Below, piece after piece: positions 16,635-27,300 of a DNA stretch of 34,588 bases. The notes below the pieces were generated by a model, which was not told the origin of the DNA, searched no databases, and worked only from the letters and a program-made list of their open reading frames with translations. Every line of letters starts with the position of its first letter. Positions within the stretch are counted from its first letter, which is position 1. The translations under genes and the position numbers were made by a program. Origin of the DNA: Gammaproteobacteria bacterium (GTDB lineage Bacteria > Pseudomonadota > Gammaproteobacteria > Steroidobacterales > PWYM01); NCBI GenBank assembly GCA_020832005.1, contig JAFIFN010000029.1, positions 1 through 34,588 of the forward strand, in the 5' to 3' direction.

Positions 16635-19364
16635 ATGATCCGCGAGCACACACCGGAAAACGGACCCGACCCGCTGGCACTCTCTCCGGAGACCGAGGCG
16701 CTGTTGCTGGATGTGCTCGAGCAGCCGCCGGATGCGCGCGGCGACTATCTCTACCAGTCCACCGACGACCCTCAGCTGCGGCAACTCGTCGAGCAGCTGC
16801 TCGCAGTCCACGCCAATGCCGACCGGCGCCTGGGCAGGCTGGCCCGCCGATTGGGTGGTGATTCACAGGCCTCCGCGGCACCGCCGCTGAGCCTGCCGGA
16901 GCGCGCCGGGCCCTACCGGCTGGAGCGCGAACTGGGTCGCGGCGGGATGAGCGTGGTGTGTCTCGGGCATCGCGACGACGGGCAGTTCGAGCAGACCGTC
17001 GCCGTCAAACTGCTGCCCGGCGGCCCGATGCTGGCATCCCTGAGCCGACGTTTCGACGGCGAGCGCCGGATACTCGCGCGCCTGGAGCACCCGAACCTCG
17101 CCCGCCTTATCGATGGCGGCGTCACCGATGAGGGCTGGCCCTATCTGGCGATGGAATACGTCGATGGTGTGCCCATCGACGAATACTGTGACCGCGAGCG
17201 TCTCGACGTGGCGGCACGGCTGGCGCTGTTCGAACAGGTGCTCGAGGCGGTGCAATACGCGCACCGCAACCTGGTGGTGCACCGCGACATCAAGCCGAGC
17301 AATATCCTGGTGACGGGCGACGGTCGCGTGAAACTGCTGGACTTCGGCATCGCCAAGGTGCTCGAAGACGCGGCCGAGAGCGCAGATGCCACGGAGCTCA
17401 CGCGCCTGGGTGGGCGGCCGATGTCGCCGGCGTGGGCCAGCCCGGAGCAGCTCGGCGGCCAGCCCGTGACCACGGCCAGCGACATCTACTCGCTGGGCTT
17501 GCTGCTCTATCGGCTGCTCACCGGCCATCTCCCGCACCCGACGGGCGCTACGGATCTCCAGGCGCTGCGCCAGTCGATGCTCGAGCGGGAACCCACGCGA
17601 CCGTCGCTGAAGGTGCTCGAGGCCGCAGGTGACAACGAGTGCTCACCTGAGGAACTCGCCCAGCGTCGCGCCAGCGGACCGCGCCGGCTGTCACGGGCGC
17701 TCGCGGGTGACCTCGACAACATCGTGCTCACGGCGCTGCGGCGCGAACCCGAGCGCCGCTATGCCACGGCCGAGCAGTTCGCTGCCGATATACAACGTCA
17801 TCGCGCCGGCCTGCCCGTGCGTGCGCGGCCGGACACCTGGGCGTATCGCAGCGGCAAGTTCATCGCCCGACATCGGCTTGCCGTGGCCGGCGCGGTGCTG
17901 GTGCCGATGATGATTATCGGCGGGCTGGTGGTGCACACCGAGCGCCTGCAGGTGGAACGCGACAAGGCCGAACTCGCCGCAGCGCAAGCCGAGCAGGCAC
18001 GCGTGGAGGCCGAAGCGGCTGCGCGCATGGCCAGTCTTGAAGCCCAGCGCAGCGACCGGGTCAGCGACTACCTGGTCAGCCTGTTTCGGGCGGCAGCGCC
18101 TGCCCAAGCGCGAGGCGAGGTCGTTACGGCCCAGGATCTCGTGGCGCTTGGTGCCGGGCAGCTGACCGATCTGGAGACAGAGCCGCTGTTGCGGGCTGCG
18201 TTGTTGACCACGCTTGGCGAGGTCAACGGCGCGCTGGGCCAGTATCGGGAAGCGAACAGCCTGTTCGCTGAAGCGCTGGAGATCTACCGGGGTGATCCGG
18301 ACGCCGATCCGGCCCTCACCGCAGAGGCGTGGAATTATTTCGGGGTCAGTCTGTTTCGTCTGGGTCAGCTCGCCGAAGCGGAGCAGGCCTACCAGGAAGC
18401 GTTGGCACTCGCGCCGGAGGCTGCACGACAGTTACGCGCCCGCACGCTCAATCATCTCGGCGTGGTGTACGTCGTCTCCAACCGTTTCGCCGAATCCAGC
18501 GATGTCCTGGAAGGCGCCCTTGCGCTGCTCGAAGACTTGGCGCCGGGCAGCGCGGATCACGCCAGTACGCTGAACATTCTCGGCACGGTGCGCTCGCGAC
18601 AGGAGCGCCATGACGAGGCCATCGCGATGCTCGAACAGGCGCTCGCGATTCGACGGTCGCTGTATGGCGACGATCACCCGGAGACGACCATCGCACTGAG
18701 CAACCTCGGCACAGTATTGTCCGAAGCAGGTCGCCCCGCTGAGGCCCGGATACACATCAGCGAGGCACTCGAGATCGATCGGGTGATCCTCGGTCCCGAT
18801 CACCCAAGCCTGGCCACGCTGTTGCTGCAGCTTGCTTCGCAGGAACTGCTGCTCGGGGACCCTGCGGCCGCCCGGGGGAACCTGCGACAGGCACTCGATA
18901 TCCAGATCGCCCAGGTCGGAGAGATTCATCCCCTAACCGGGTTCATGCTTCACAACAAGGCGCGTGCGCTGAATGACCTGGGCGAGCAGCGCGCAGCAGA
19001 GGAGTATTATCGTCGGGCAATCGACGTCGGCAGGGCGGTTCACGGCAGTGAAGATCGGGTGCTTGCCGCCTCGTTGCAAGGGCTCGGCGACATAAAAACC
19101 GAGCAGGGCCTGTGGGAGGAAGCGGAGGTGTTGCTGACGCAGTCCCTGAACATGCGTCGTAGCCTGCTGGGCGATGACAGTGAACAGAGCGCTGAATCGT
19201 ATCTGGCGCTCGCGCAACTGGAATCGAGACGTGGTCGGTATGAACAGGCTTTGGCGCATGCGCTCGCCGCGCAGGCCATCTACCGGCAGCGGCTGGCGGC
19301 CGACGATTCCCGCAGGCTGGACGCCGACGCGCTGGTGGAGTCGATTCGTGACGACTTACGGTAA
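16635..19364 (+). CDS. Second Ser/Thr protein kinase-TPR protein, full-length paralog of 11738..14320
   Basis: 'LGRGGMSVVCLGHRDDGQFEQTVAVKLL', 'QYAHRNLVVHRDIKPSNILVTGDGRVKLLDFGIAKVL', TM plus coiled coil, TPRs. ATG at 16635 matches the paralog's N-terminus; the listed ORF start at 16410 is too far upstream. Confidence 0.94.
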   Translation: MIREHTPENGPDPLALSPETEALLLDVLEQPPDARGDYLYQSTDDPQLRQLVEQLLAVHANADRRLGRLARRLGGDSQASAAPPLSLPERAGPYRLERELGRGGMSVVCLGHRDDGQFEQTVAVKLLPGGPMLASLSRRFDGERRILARLEHPNLARLIDGGVTDEGWPYLAMEYVDGVPIDEYCDRERLDVAARLALFEQVLEAVQYAHRNLVVHRDIKPSNILVTGDGRVKLLDFGIAKVLEDAAESADATELTRLGGRPMSPAWASPEQLGGQPVTTASDIYSLGLLLYRLLTGHLPHPTGATDLQALRQSMLEREPTRPSLKVLEAAGDNECSPEELAQRRASGPRRLSRALAGDLDNIVLTALRREPERRYATAEQFAADIQRHRAGLPVRARPDTWAYRSGKFIARHRLAVAGAVLVPMMIIGGLVVHTERLQVERDKAELAAAQAEQARVEAEAAARMASLEAQRSDRVSDYLVSLFRAAAPAQARGEVVTAQDLVALGAGQLTDLETEPLLRAALLTTLGEVNGALGQYREANSLFAEALEIYRGDPDADPALTAEAWNYFGVSLFRLGQLAEAEQAYQEALALAPEAARQLRARTLNHLGVVYVVSNRFAESSDVLEGALALLEDLAPGSADHASTLNILGTVRSRQERHDEAIAMLEQALAIRRSLYGDDHPETTIALSNLGTVLSEAGRPAEARIHISEALEIDRVILGPDHPSLATLLLQLASQELLLGDPAAARGNLRQALDIQIAQVGEIHPLTGFMLHNKARALNDLGEQRAAEEYYRRAIDVGRAVHGSEDRVLAASLQGLGDIKTEQGLWEEAEVLLTQSLNMRRSLLGDDSEQSAESYLALAQLESRRGRYEQALAHALAAQAIYRQRLAADDSRRLDADALVESIRDDLR

Positions 19365-20373
19365 CTTCGAGACCCCCGAGCCCCGGCCGAGCCACATCCG
19401 CTCGCCGCTGCGGATCTTCTTTCTCGTCATGGTGTCGTTCGTGCTGATCCCGATGGCGCTGATGCTGACGCTCGGTGGCGTGACCTCGTTGTTGCTGGGC
19501 GAGGGCGCTGAGGCTATGAGATACCTCGTTCCGGCGACGCTGGTGATCGGCGGCCTCGTGCTTCTGACGCGCTGGGCCGTGCGACGCCTGCCGGTGAACG
19601 CCGACGGCAGCGTGGGCGGGCGGGTGCTGCGTGTGAACTATCCCGACCTTGCCCGACAAGAGGAATTCCGGATGCCCGAGCCGGGTGCCGGGAAGCCGCG
19701 CACCGCGCCGGGGCGCCGGCCCGCGATCCGCTGGCAACCGGGCGGCGCGATCGCGCCCGACCGGGAGGCATGGACCGCCGGGAGTTGCCTGGCCGTGGCC
19801 ATCGTCTGGCTGGTGGCGGGCGGCGGCATCGTCAGTCTCGCCACGATGATGGCGGCCTCCTCGTCCATGTCACTGGATCTCGGTTTCTTCGTCGCGGCCG
19901 GCGGTCTGGTCCTGGTGCCGTCCATCGGCATGTTCGTGATGTCACTGGTACTGCGTCACCGCACTCGCGACTGGCAGGCCTGCCGCGTCGAACTGCCCGA
20001 TGGCCCGGGCCGACCGGGCGAGTCATTCCGGCTGCGCGCCATCCTGCCACACCCGCCTGACCGCACCAGGCGCGTGGAAGCTGCCCTTGTGCACCGCACA
20101 CGACTGCCCGGCACCAGGCGTGACACGCCCGTGCGCCATGCGGAAAACTGGCGGCAGGAGATCGTGGCCCACGCCCGCGCGGATGCCGCGGGCTCAATCG
20201 CCGAGCTGCACTTCGAGCTGCCCGAGGATGCGCCCGCCAGCAGCCAGACGCTGGGTCCTAATGCGAGTCTCTGGCAGCTGGAGCTCAAGGCTGGCGGGAT
20301 GACCGCGCAGGCGCCTGGTTTACGCGGGGAAGCGCGCTTTACCGTGCCGGTGGTGGCGCGGCAGTCGGATTGA
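19348..20373 (+). CDS. Hypothetical membrane protein (DUF3592-like?)
   Basis: GTG 19348 overlaps the kinase stop by 17 nt; ~341 aa with four hydrophobic helices and a soluble C-terminus. Family assignment is weak. Confidence 0.7.
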   Translation: MTTYGNFETPEPRPSHIRSPLRIFFLVMVSFVLIPMALMLTLGGVTSLLLGEGAEAMRYLVPATLVIGGLVLLTRWAVRRLPVNADGSVGGRVLRVNYPDLARQEEFRMPEPGAGKPRTAPGRRPAIRWQPGGAIAPDREAWTAGSCLAVAIVWLVAGGGIVSLATMMAASSSMSLDLGFFVAAGGLVLVPSIGMFVMSLVLRHRTRDWQACRVELPDGPGRPGESFRLRAILPHPPDRTRRVEAALVHRTRLPGTRRDTPVRHAENWRQEIVAHARADAAGSIAELHFELPEDAPASSQTLGPNASLWQLELKAGGMTAQAPGLRGEARFTVPVVARQSD

Positions 20374-20432
20374 ACGAGACCGGCCGAGGCGGGCGGGGTT
20401 GAACGACTTTGTCCGGGTTTATCGTTTGATTA

Positions 20433-20447
20433 ACAGGCAACGCCTGT
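20433..20447. repeat. Short perfect inverted repeat ACAGGC-AAC-GCCTGT upstream of the lipoprotein gene
   Basis: Direct reading. Confidence 0.4.
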
Positions 20448-20500
20448 CCGAGTGAACCGGCGTCATCCGACTTTTTCGATCACCTCGTACGGAATCCGTC

Positions 20501-21226
20501 ATGCCTGCCCGCTCATATCTCGTATTACTCACCGCCCTGTCTTTTGCTGCCTGTGGCAGCCCGTCTGATCCGGCGACCTCCAACGGCGCAAGCGATGCCG
20601 GCCCATCGCCACCGCCGGCGGCCGCTCACCAGCAGGCAACAGCCGACCTCGACGCTGCCCGCCTGTGCGAATTGTTCAGTGAAGCAGAAATACGCGCAAT
20701 GTTCGCAATACCGACCGATCAGGCACTGCAGAGGCAACCTTTGACCTCCGAGGCCGGCAGGGTCGAGTGTCGGTATCACTGGACGATCGCGGACCCGGCA
20801 GCGTACTTCGCCGAACAACAAAGCTGCGACATGGCCCGCATGAGCGAGGCGACGCAAGCCCTGATGGCGGCCGGCGGCGACCGTGCAGCCATCGAGGCGG
20901 CAATCCGCGGCGGCGTGGAGTTTGATGAGGACGATTTCGGGCCGAATCGATCTCTCAGTATCAGTTTCATGCCGCGTGAGAATCGGTACGGGGCTCCGGT
21001 CTCGTACGAAATGGCGCTGGCCGCCGTGCAGTACAACCGCACCGATCATGAGGCCCTCGTGATCTCAGGGCATCAGGCGCTGCTGGGCCGGGAAGCTGGG
21101 GGCTACAGATTCATGGTTTTTCCGCCGGATGGGCAGTTCACGATTTCTATAGACCGCGCCTACAGCGAAGCGAACGCGCAGACAGCTGGCCTCGAGATGG
21201 CGCGGCGTATTGCAAGTGCGCTCTAG
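20501..21226 (+). CDS. Putative lipoprotein
   Basis: 'MPARSYLVLLTALSFAACGSPSD' lipobox-like; 241 aa; no clear family. Confidence 0.75.
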   Translation: MPARSYLVLLTALSFAACGSPSDPATSNGASDAGPSPPPAAAHQQATADLDAARLCELFSEAEIRAMFAIPTDQALQRQPLTSEAGRVECRYHWTIADPAAYFAEQQSCDMARMSEATQALMAAGGDRAAIEAAIRGGVEFDEDDFGPNRSLSISFMPRENRYGAPVSYEMALAAVQYNRTDHEALVISGHQALLGREAGGYRFMVFPPDGQFTISIDRAYSEANAQTAGLEMARRIASAL

Positions 21227-21257
21227 ACACACACTTCGACAAGGCAGGTGAACCCAG

Positions 21258-23675
21258 ATGCTGCGGATGAACGGAATCGCCCACGACGTCCTGATCTGGG
21301 GTATTGGCATCGTCGCGCTTGCGGGTGTCGATGTGGTGCATGGGGATTCTGGCCGCCAAGCAACTGTCGACGACTCGCCAGTGGCATTTTCCGGCACCCA
21401 GACCTCCGCCATGGCAGGACAGTCCGATCAGGGTGTTCGTCTGGAAGAAGAGCTTCGCCGCTTGGACCTCCTGATGGACGCATTCGAGGAGCTCCGGTTT
21501 CAGCTCGATCGCACACAGTTTGATGTCGAAGCGCTGAGTCTGGCATTGCAGCCCGGCGGAGCGATCGCCTACCTGGACTACGTCACAAACCAAGTCTACT
21601 TCGAGCAGTATCCCGGATTGCTGCGCGGGGCTGCCGGTGCGCTCATGAGCCGTGCCGGAAACGCCCTCGATCAGGCCGTACTGCTCGCGACTCTGATGTC
21701 CGACGGTGGATACGACGTCAGAATTGTACGAACTGAGTTGACGGGTGCACAGGCCCAACAGTTGATCGAGCAGATGCTGGTTGAGCGATCACCGCATGCG
21801 CCACCTGCTGAGACGGACGTCACGCTTGAGATTCTTGAAGAGATTGCTGAGCTGGTCGGTCGCAGCCCTGAACTGATCGACGCCGCGATGCTACCGATCG
21901 GCGGGGACCCCACCGAGTCTCTGATGGACACTGCAGTATACGAAAGTACCCTTGCGCAAACAGCGATGATTCTCGAACTGCTCGCTGCGCATGATGTTCC
22001 CCTTGGCGATCCGGACTACCTGTCACGGATTCGGAACGAGGCGAAAGACTATTTCTGGGTGGAATACCGTCGTACACAGGCGAACCCCTGGCGCCAGGCG
22101 CATCCCGTATTTCGCGACCCACCGGATTGGCTGGCCACGCTGGAAAGTCTTGAAATACTCGATCGAGAGGTCCCTGAGCCGCTGCAGTACCGCATCCGCT
22201 TCGTCGTATACGCTCAACAAAAGTGGGGGCATGATGAGCGCACCCACATGCTGATGGCGCCCTGGGAGGTCCCGGTCGCCAATCTCGCTGGCCGACCGCA
22301 GGTCTTTCAGCTTACTCCGGACTCTGTGCCGGACGAACAGAGCGAACAACACGTCGATTGGGATCAGCTAAGCGACGACATGCGATTCATGTTTCCGAGG
22401 TTCGGGGAGTTCCTGGCGCCGGGGGCGGTTGCGCTGGATATCCGGGGAAATGTCGCCGACCCGGAGGCTGCGGCCAGCCCGATGGCCGGCGTCTTCGCAA
22501 CTGGCGCGCAGCGCGTCGGCGAGGCCGCCGGCGCTTTGGATGCCCTTGGCCAGACTCAGGCGGGCGACGCTACACCTGAGGCGTTCGTTGACTTGATTGG
22601 CGTGTACGCCGAGTACTCTCTGATCGCTCCGGGGGGTCAGGAGATATCCATTCGTCGTGATCTGCTGGATCCCGAGACAGATGCCCAGTCTCGGCTCGCC
22701 TCATTGTTACGGGAACAGACCTTCATGGTATTCACCGGAGGTCTACCCGATGCATTCATCATTAACGCTTACCTTGATCGAATCCTCGCACTCAGGGAGA
22801 CATTCCGCACGATGATCCGCCTGGGGGCAGGCGAAGGCCCGTTCTCTGTTCCAGCGGCGGAACTTTCGACCGATACACGTTGGCTTGGACACCTGATCCT
22901 TTCGAGATTGTCCGATGCCGAAAACGGACGGAGCGCACCACGCACATACCGGAACGCACCGGGACTGGTGATCTACGAAACCGATACGATCGATTTATCA
23001 ACAGACTGGCAGCGCATCGACATTGCCACGAACCCCCGGCGTCCGCTGGATGTGAGTCAGAGCGCCGAGCCTGCAGGCGTAGAACTGCTGGTGCGCTCCG
23101 GTGTATGGGAAAGCCATGCGGAGGGCATAGTCATCGGCGCGGACGCCCTGGGGCAGGCTGGAACGATCGGACGAATTTCGGCCGCACTCGCCGCGGGGGA
23201 GCAGCTTGAGGTCATTCATCCTTTCGACGTCTCGTCACTGCGCTCGCTGCGAATGGAGAGCCATGCCCTGGAGGCAATCAGGCAAGACCTGGAATCTGGC
23301 TATGCCGTGATTGTGCCGCGCGCGTTTGCGGAGACCGGGGCGGGGTGGTGGCGGATTGATCCCATGAGAGGCAACACGCTCGCAATGATCGCAGACGGTC
23401 GTGGTGGCCAGGTAAAAGAGTACATGACCGTGAAAGAGGGGAAGGGAATGCTGAAGTTGCTCAAAACAATCAGATTCTCGCAGCACTGCTTCGACGGGAC
23501 CCTGCAGAATGTCGCGGATGCGATGTTCGGTTTCATTACGGTCATGTACGGCGATGTTGGAACATACCTGAGGAGCGTTTACGGTGATGATCTGGATGCC
23601 GCCTCCGAGCGCATGAACGCCTGCGAAAGAACGATCGTGCGCATGCTCATTTCAGCCTCGAATCGACTTCCATAG
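21258..23675 (+). CDS. Large exported protein with degenerate transglutaminase-like core
   Basis: 805 aa; N-terminal hydrophobic segment; 'YFEQYPGLLRGAAGALMSRAGNALDQAVLLATLMSDGGYDVRIVRTEL' resembles the transglutaminase core 'GxCxDxAxLLAxLLRxxG' without the Cys. Confidence 0.75.
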   Translation: MLRMNGIAHDVLIWGIGIVALAGVDVVHGDSGRQATVDDSPVAFSGTQTSAMAGQSDQGVRLEEELRRLDLLMDAFEELRFQLDRTQFDVEALSLALQPGGAIAYLDYVTNQVYFEQYPGLLRGAAGALMSRAGNALDQAVLLATLMSDGGYDVRIVRTELTGAQAQQLIEQMLVERSPHAPPAETDVTLEILEEIAELVGRSPELIDAAMLPIGGDPTESLMDTAVYESTLAQTAMILELLAAHDVPLGDPDYLSRIRNEAKDYFWVEYRRTQANPWRQAHPVFRDPPDWLATLESLEILDREVPEPLQYRIRFVVYAQQKWGHDERTHMLMAPWEVPVANLAGRPQVFQLTPDSVPDEQSEQHVDWDQLSDDMRFMFPRFGEFLAPGAVALDIRGNVADPEAAASPMAGVFATGAQRVGEAAGALDALGQTQAGDATPEAFVDLIGVYAEYSLIAPGGQEISIRRDLLDPETDAQSRLASLLREQTFMVFTGGLPDAFIINAYLDRILALRETFRTMIRLGAGEGPFSVPAAELSTDTRWLGHLILSRLSDAENGRSAPRTYRNAPGLVIYETDTIDLSTDWQRIDIATNPRRPLDVSQSAEPAGVELLVRSGVWESHAEGIVIGADALGQAGTIGRISAALAAGEQLEVIHPFDVSSLRSLRMESHALEAIRQDLESGYAVIVPRAFAETGAGWWRIDPMRGNTLAMIADGRGGQVKEYMTVKEGKGMLKLLKTIRFSQHCFDGTLQNVADAMFGFITVMYGDVGTYLRSVYGDDLDAASERMNACERTIVRMLISASNRLP

Positions 23676-23729
23676 CCTGATGACCGACGACTGAGTGGGT
23701 TTCACGGACTGATCACATGGAGAGTCGCG

Positions 23730-24308
23730 TCACAGGTCATCGATATTCACGCGAACAATCTGCACCCAAGTCCCCTCAAGAATCTCAAGGCGGTCAAGAT
23801 CCACAAACGGAGAATGCACAACCACGCCGAGGCTGCCCATGCCATCGTCCGGCATCAGTATATATTCGTGACGAACCACCGGGCGCCCCTCGGCAGTAGC
23901 TGCCAACGCCAGCGCGCGTGCCGTCCAGTCTTGTCCGATTCGAGTCTCGAAGTCCTCACCAATCATCTCTGCGGTGGCCTGAAGGGACTCGCCGAGATCC
24001 AGCTCAAGTGTGTATGCGGACTGGAGCTCATGCGGCCAGTCCATATCATCGTAGAGGCCTGCCACGGGCGGATCACCCGGGATGCGTCCCACCCACACGC
24101 GAATATCGGCATCTCCCATCTCCATGGTGGCGAACGTGGCCTGCGTTGCGGCGATCACCGAATCGGCCAGCCTTGTGTCCCATGCGTCTGGCACATGCGG
24201 CGGCGCGAGCTGCACCGGCACGGGGGATTGCGCGTGAGCCTTGCCTGACAGGGCCAGCAGGCAGCACGCGAACATCATGGTAAATGGCTTCGATACCAGA
24301 GCATTCAT
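23730..24308 (-). CDS. Hypothetical exported protein
   Basis: Signal peptide 'MNALVSKPFTMMFACCLLALSGKAHAQ', good AAGGAG SD upstream; 192 aa. Confidence 0.75.
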   Translation of the reverse strand: MNALVSKPFTMMFACCLLALSGKAHAQSPVPVQLAPPHVPDAWDTRLADSVIAATQATFATMEMGDADIRVWVGRIPGDPPVAGLYDDMDWPHELQSAYTLELDLGESLQATAEMIGEDFETRIGQDWTARALALAATAEGRPVVRHEYILMPDDGMGSLGVVVHSPFVDLDRLEILEGTWVQIVRVNIDDL

Positions 24309-24361
24309 TTTTGACTCCTTGTAGCCCTCCCCGGGGCCAGAAACATCACGGAAAGTCTGTC

Positions 24362-27300
24362 CTAATCGAGAGTGACCAGCGTTGCCACGCCGCCGCGCAG
24401 GCGCTGGTCCTCCAGCCGCCGCGGCGCCTCACCGTCGACGACAATGGTGTGTGTGCCCGCGGCGACCTCGATTTCTTCACCGCCGACAAGACCCGTGGCG
24501 ATGACACTGCCCGCGCGACCCAACACGCGGTAAGGCACGGCGAATGCGCGCTGCAGCGCCAGCACCAGTTCCTCTTCGCTCGCCGAATCGAAATACAGAC
24601 CGCCCGCCTGCGCGGCCAGTGATTCGAACTCGGCCTGGAAGCCCTGGTCGCCGAGCTGAAAGCCGACGATGTTCAGTCGCAGGTCGAAGCCCTGATCGAG
24701 CAGCTGTGCGATCACCGCCTGTGCATCGCCATCGCAGGTCTCCTCGCCGTCGGTCAGCAGCACGACCATCCGTCGGCCAGTCGCATCCGCGAGATCGTCT
24801 GCAGCTTTTGCCAGCGAGTCGGCGATCGGCGTTCTGGCGAGATTGATCGCCGTGATGCCCTCCAGCGAGCTGCGGAAGCCGCTGCGCTGCAGCGGCGACA
24901 GTGGAATCTCGAGATCTGATCGGCAGGCGTTGGCTTCGCGGTTGCCGTAGACCCGCAGCGCGACCGGCGTACCTTCCGGGATGACCTCGATGACTTCGCC
25001 CAGCACGCGCTTGGCAACCTCGATGCGACGCCCGCCTTGCATTCTGCGCAGCATGCTGCCGGAGGCATCCAGGATGATGGACACCGCCCCGGCAGGCACC
25101 AGAGGCTCGGCACTGACAACGCGAAGCCGCGCAGGGCCGGGGTCCTGTTCGAAGCGGCTCGACGCGGTCAGCAGATATTCGGCAGGGTCGCGCAGCTCCT
25201 GTGTGACCCGCTGGAGCGCGGCGTCGAGCTGCGCGGCATCGTAAACCGTTGCGTAGTAGCCGCCATTCACTGCGGCGAAACTCTGCATGGTCGACTGGCG
25301 CCGGCGCAGATCATCAGTAACACGCCCCGGGCGAACCTTGAAGGCATAGACCCGCGGCTTGACCTGTGCCATCGCAGGCCAGAGCGTGCGGCCGATCCCG
25401 CGCATATTGATATCTTCTTCCGCATCACCAATGGCGATGATGGCGCGCTGGCCCGGGCGGTCGCGAAGGGCATCGACCGCATGGATCATCGCCGTGTGCA
25501 CATTGCTGCCCGAGTAGTTGTTGTCGAAGGCATTGAGCCCCAGGGCGACTTCATGCGGGTCGTCCAGGAAGCGCGTGAAGATCGGTGGGCCGTCGAACTG
25601 GATGAACTGGGCCTCATCCAGTCCGGGACGCAGCGAGCGTGCGTACAGGCGCACGGCCCGCTGGATCATGGCCACGTACTGGGCCACCGAACCGCTGGAA
25701 TCCCAGGCGAAAACAATCGACAGCGGTGCCTCGAAGACGCGGATGCGCAACTCCTCCCCAGGCTCCGCGCGCAGCAGTACCTGATGATGGCGTCCGGCGG
25801 TGCGCTCGCTCTCGGGGGTGCGCGGACGGCCGTCTGCGCCCTGGATTTCCAGTCCCGCGCGCAGGCGCTCGACACCACTGAGGGTCAGCTCCATCACGTT
25901 GTGACCCTCCGGCATGCGCAGGCGATACCACGCCTCGGTCTGGCCGAGCTGAACGTGTCCCCTGGCAGGCTCATCGGCAACCAGCGCTGCGGCGGTGGCC
26001 GTGGTCCGGTTGCCCTGCTGCCGCGGCGGCTCGCGCAGGGGCAGCGGGGCCGGGAAGGCATGCTCATACGGCCCGTCCCACCAGTCCGTCCCCCACTCGG
26101 CCAGCGCACTCCGGTAGCTCGCATCAACCGGGGGTTCGTAGATGCGTATCCGGGTCGGCAACATGAAGCTGGCCGCCGCCTCGGCCGCGTTCGATTCGAA
26201 TCGGACATAGCGTGCCCAGACAGGTGTTTCGGCCTGCCAGCGCCCGCCGGAGTCATCGACATCGATCACGGCCACGGTCTCCCATGGACCGATCGGACTG
26301 GCCAGCGCGACCTGCACCGTGAATTGGGAAAAGTGCGGCATGCCCCCTGCAACACGATGGGGCTCGATCACGATCTCGCCGATACGGGCCGAACGCTGGT
26401 CACGAAACCCGATCAGCCATGAAGTAGTCTGTCCGGCCGCCCGTCGCAGCGCGCCCATCTGACTGCCCTCGTCGAGCAGCTGCTCCGCCCAGATGCCGAA
26501 TCCGGCAATCGGGTCGGTATGGATGACGTGGCCGCCCAGCGACAGCTCGGCGAGGTTGAAGCCGCGGCCGCCGCTGAGATCCAGGTCACCCGAGGCCAGC
26601 ACCTTGAAGGCGTTGAGCTCGATGCGCTGCTCGCTGGCCAGTGCCGGCGCGCGCAGGATCAAACGCGCATGACGCGCCATGACGGGCTCGGGCAGCGCGA
26701 ACGCCTGTGGCCTGGCCAATGGCGCCATCTCGGCTTCGAGCACCGTCTCGAAGTGCTCGCCGTCTTCTGACAACGCGACTGCGAACGCCGCCAGCCGCCG
26801 GGCGGGTTCGACGCCTGTCGTATCCAGTACGAACCCGTGGATCGGCGCAGCCGTATCGCCGGCCAGTACGATATCGACATGCTCGCCATGACGGACCTGG
26901 AGGTTGGCGGTTTCCGGCAGGCTGCCGCTGATCAACCGCTCGTGTGCGGTCGTCCCGCTGACCGGGCGTGCGCCAAACTCGCTCCACGCAACGTTGATCG
27001 CGCCAACCAGCGGCTCAGGGAGGACCGCGCCTGGCTGCGGCGACACGGGCCTGGTGGACGGGTCGACCGCAATCTCCAGCGCGGCCGCCACCTGGCGCTG
27101 GTCGGCGTGGCGGGCCGCGAACGCCAGGATAACCGGCTCGGCCGGCGCCAGGTCCCGGCCGCTCAGCGATCGCCAGGCGACTTCGCGTGATTCGCCCGGT
27201 TGAAGCCGGATGTGACTGTCGTCGACTTCGAGCGACCAGGTCCGGTCGCTGGCGCTGCTGATGAGTTCGACCTCGAGCGGCTCATCGCCCTGGTGCTGAA

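Noticed and set aside
20433-20447. ACAGGC-AAC-GCCTGT as a rho-independent terminator of the kinase-2 transcript
   Set aside because: No U-run after the stem. Kept only as a low-confidence repeat feature.
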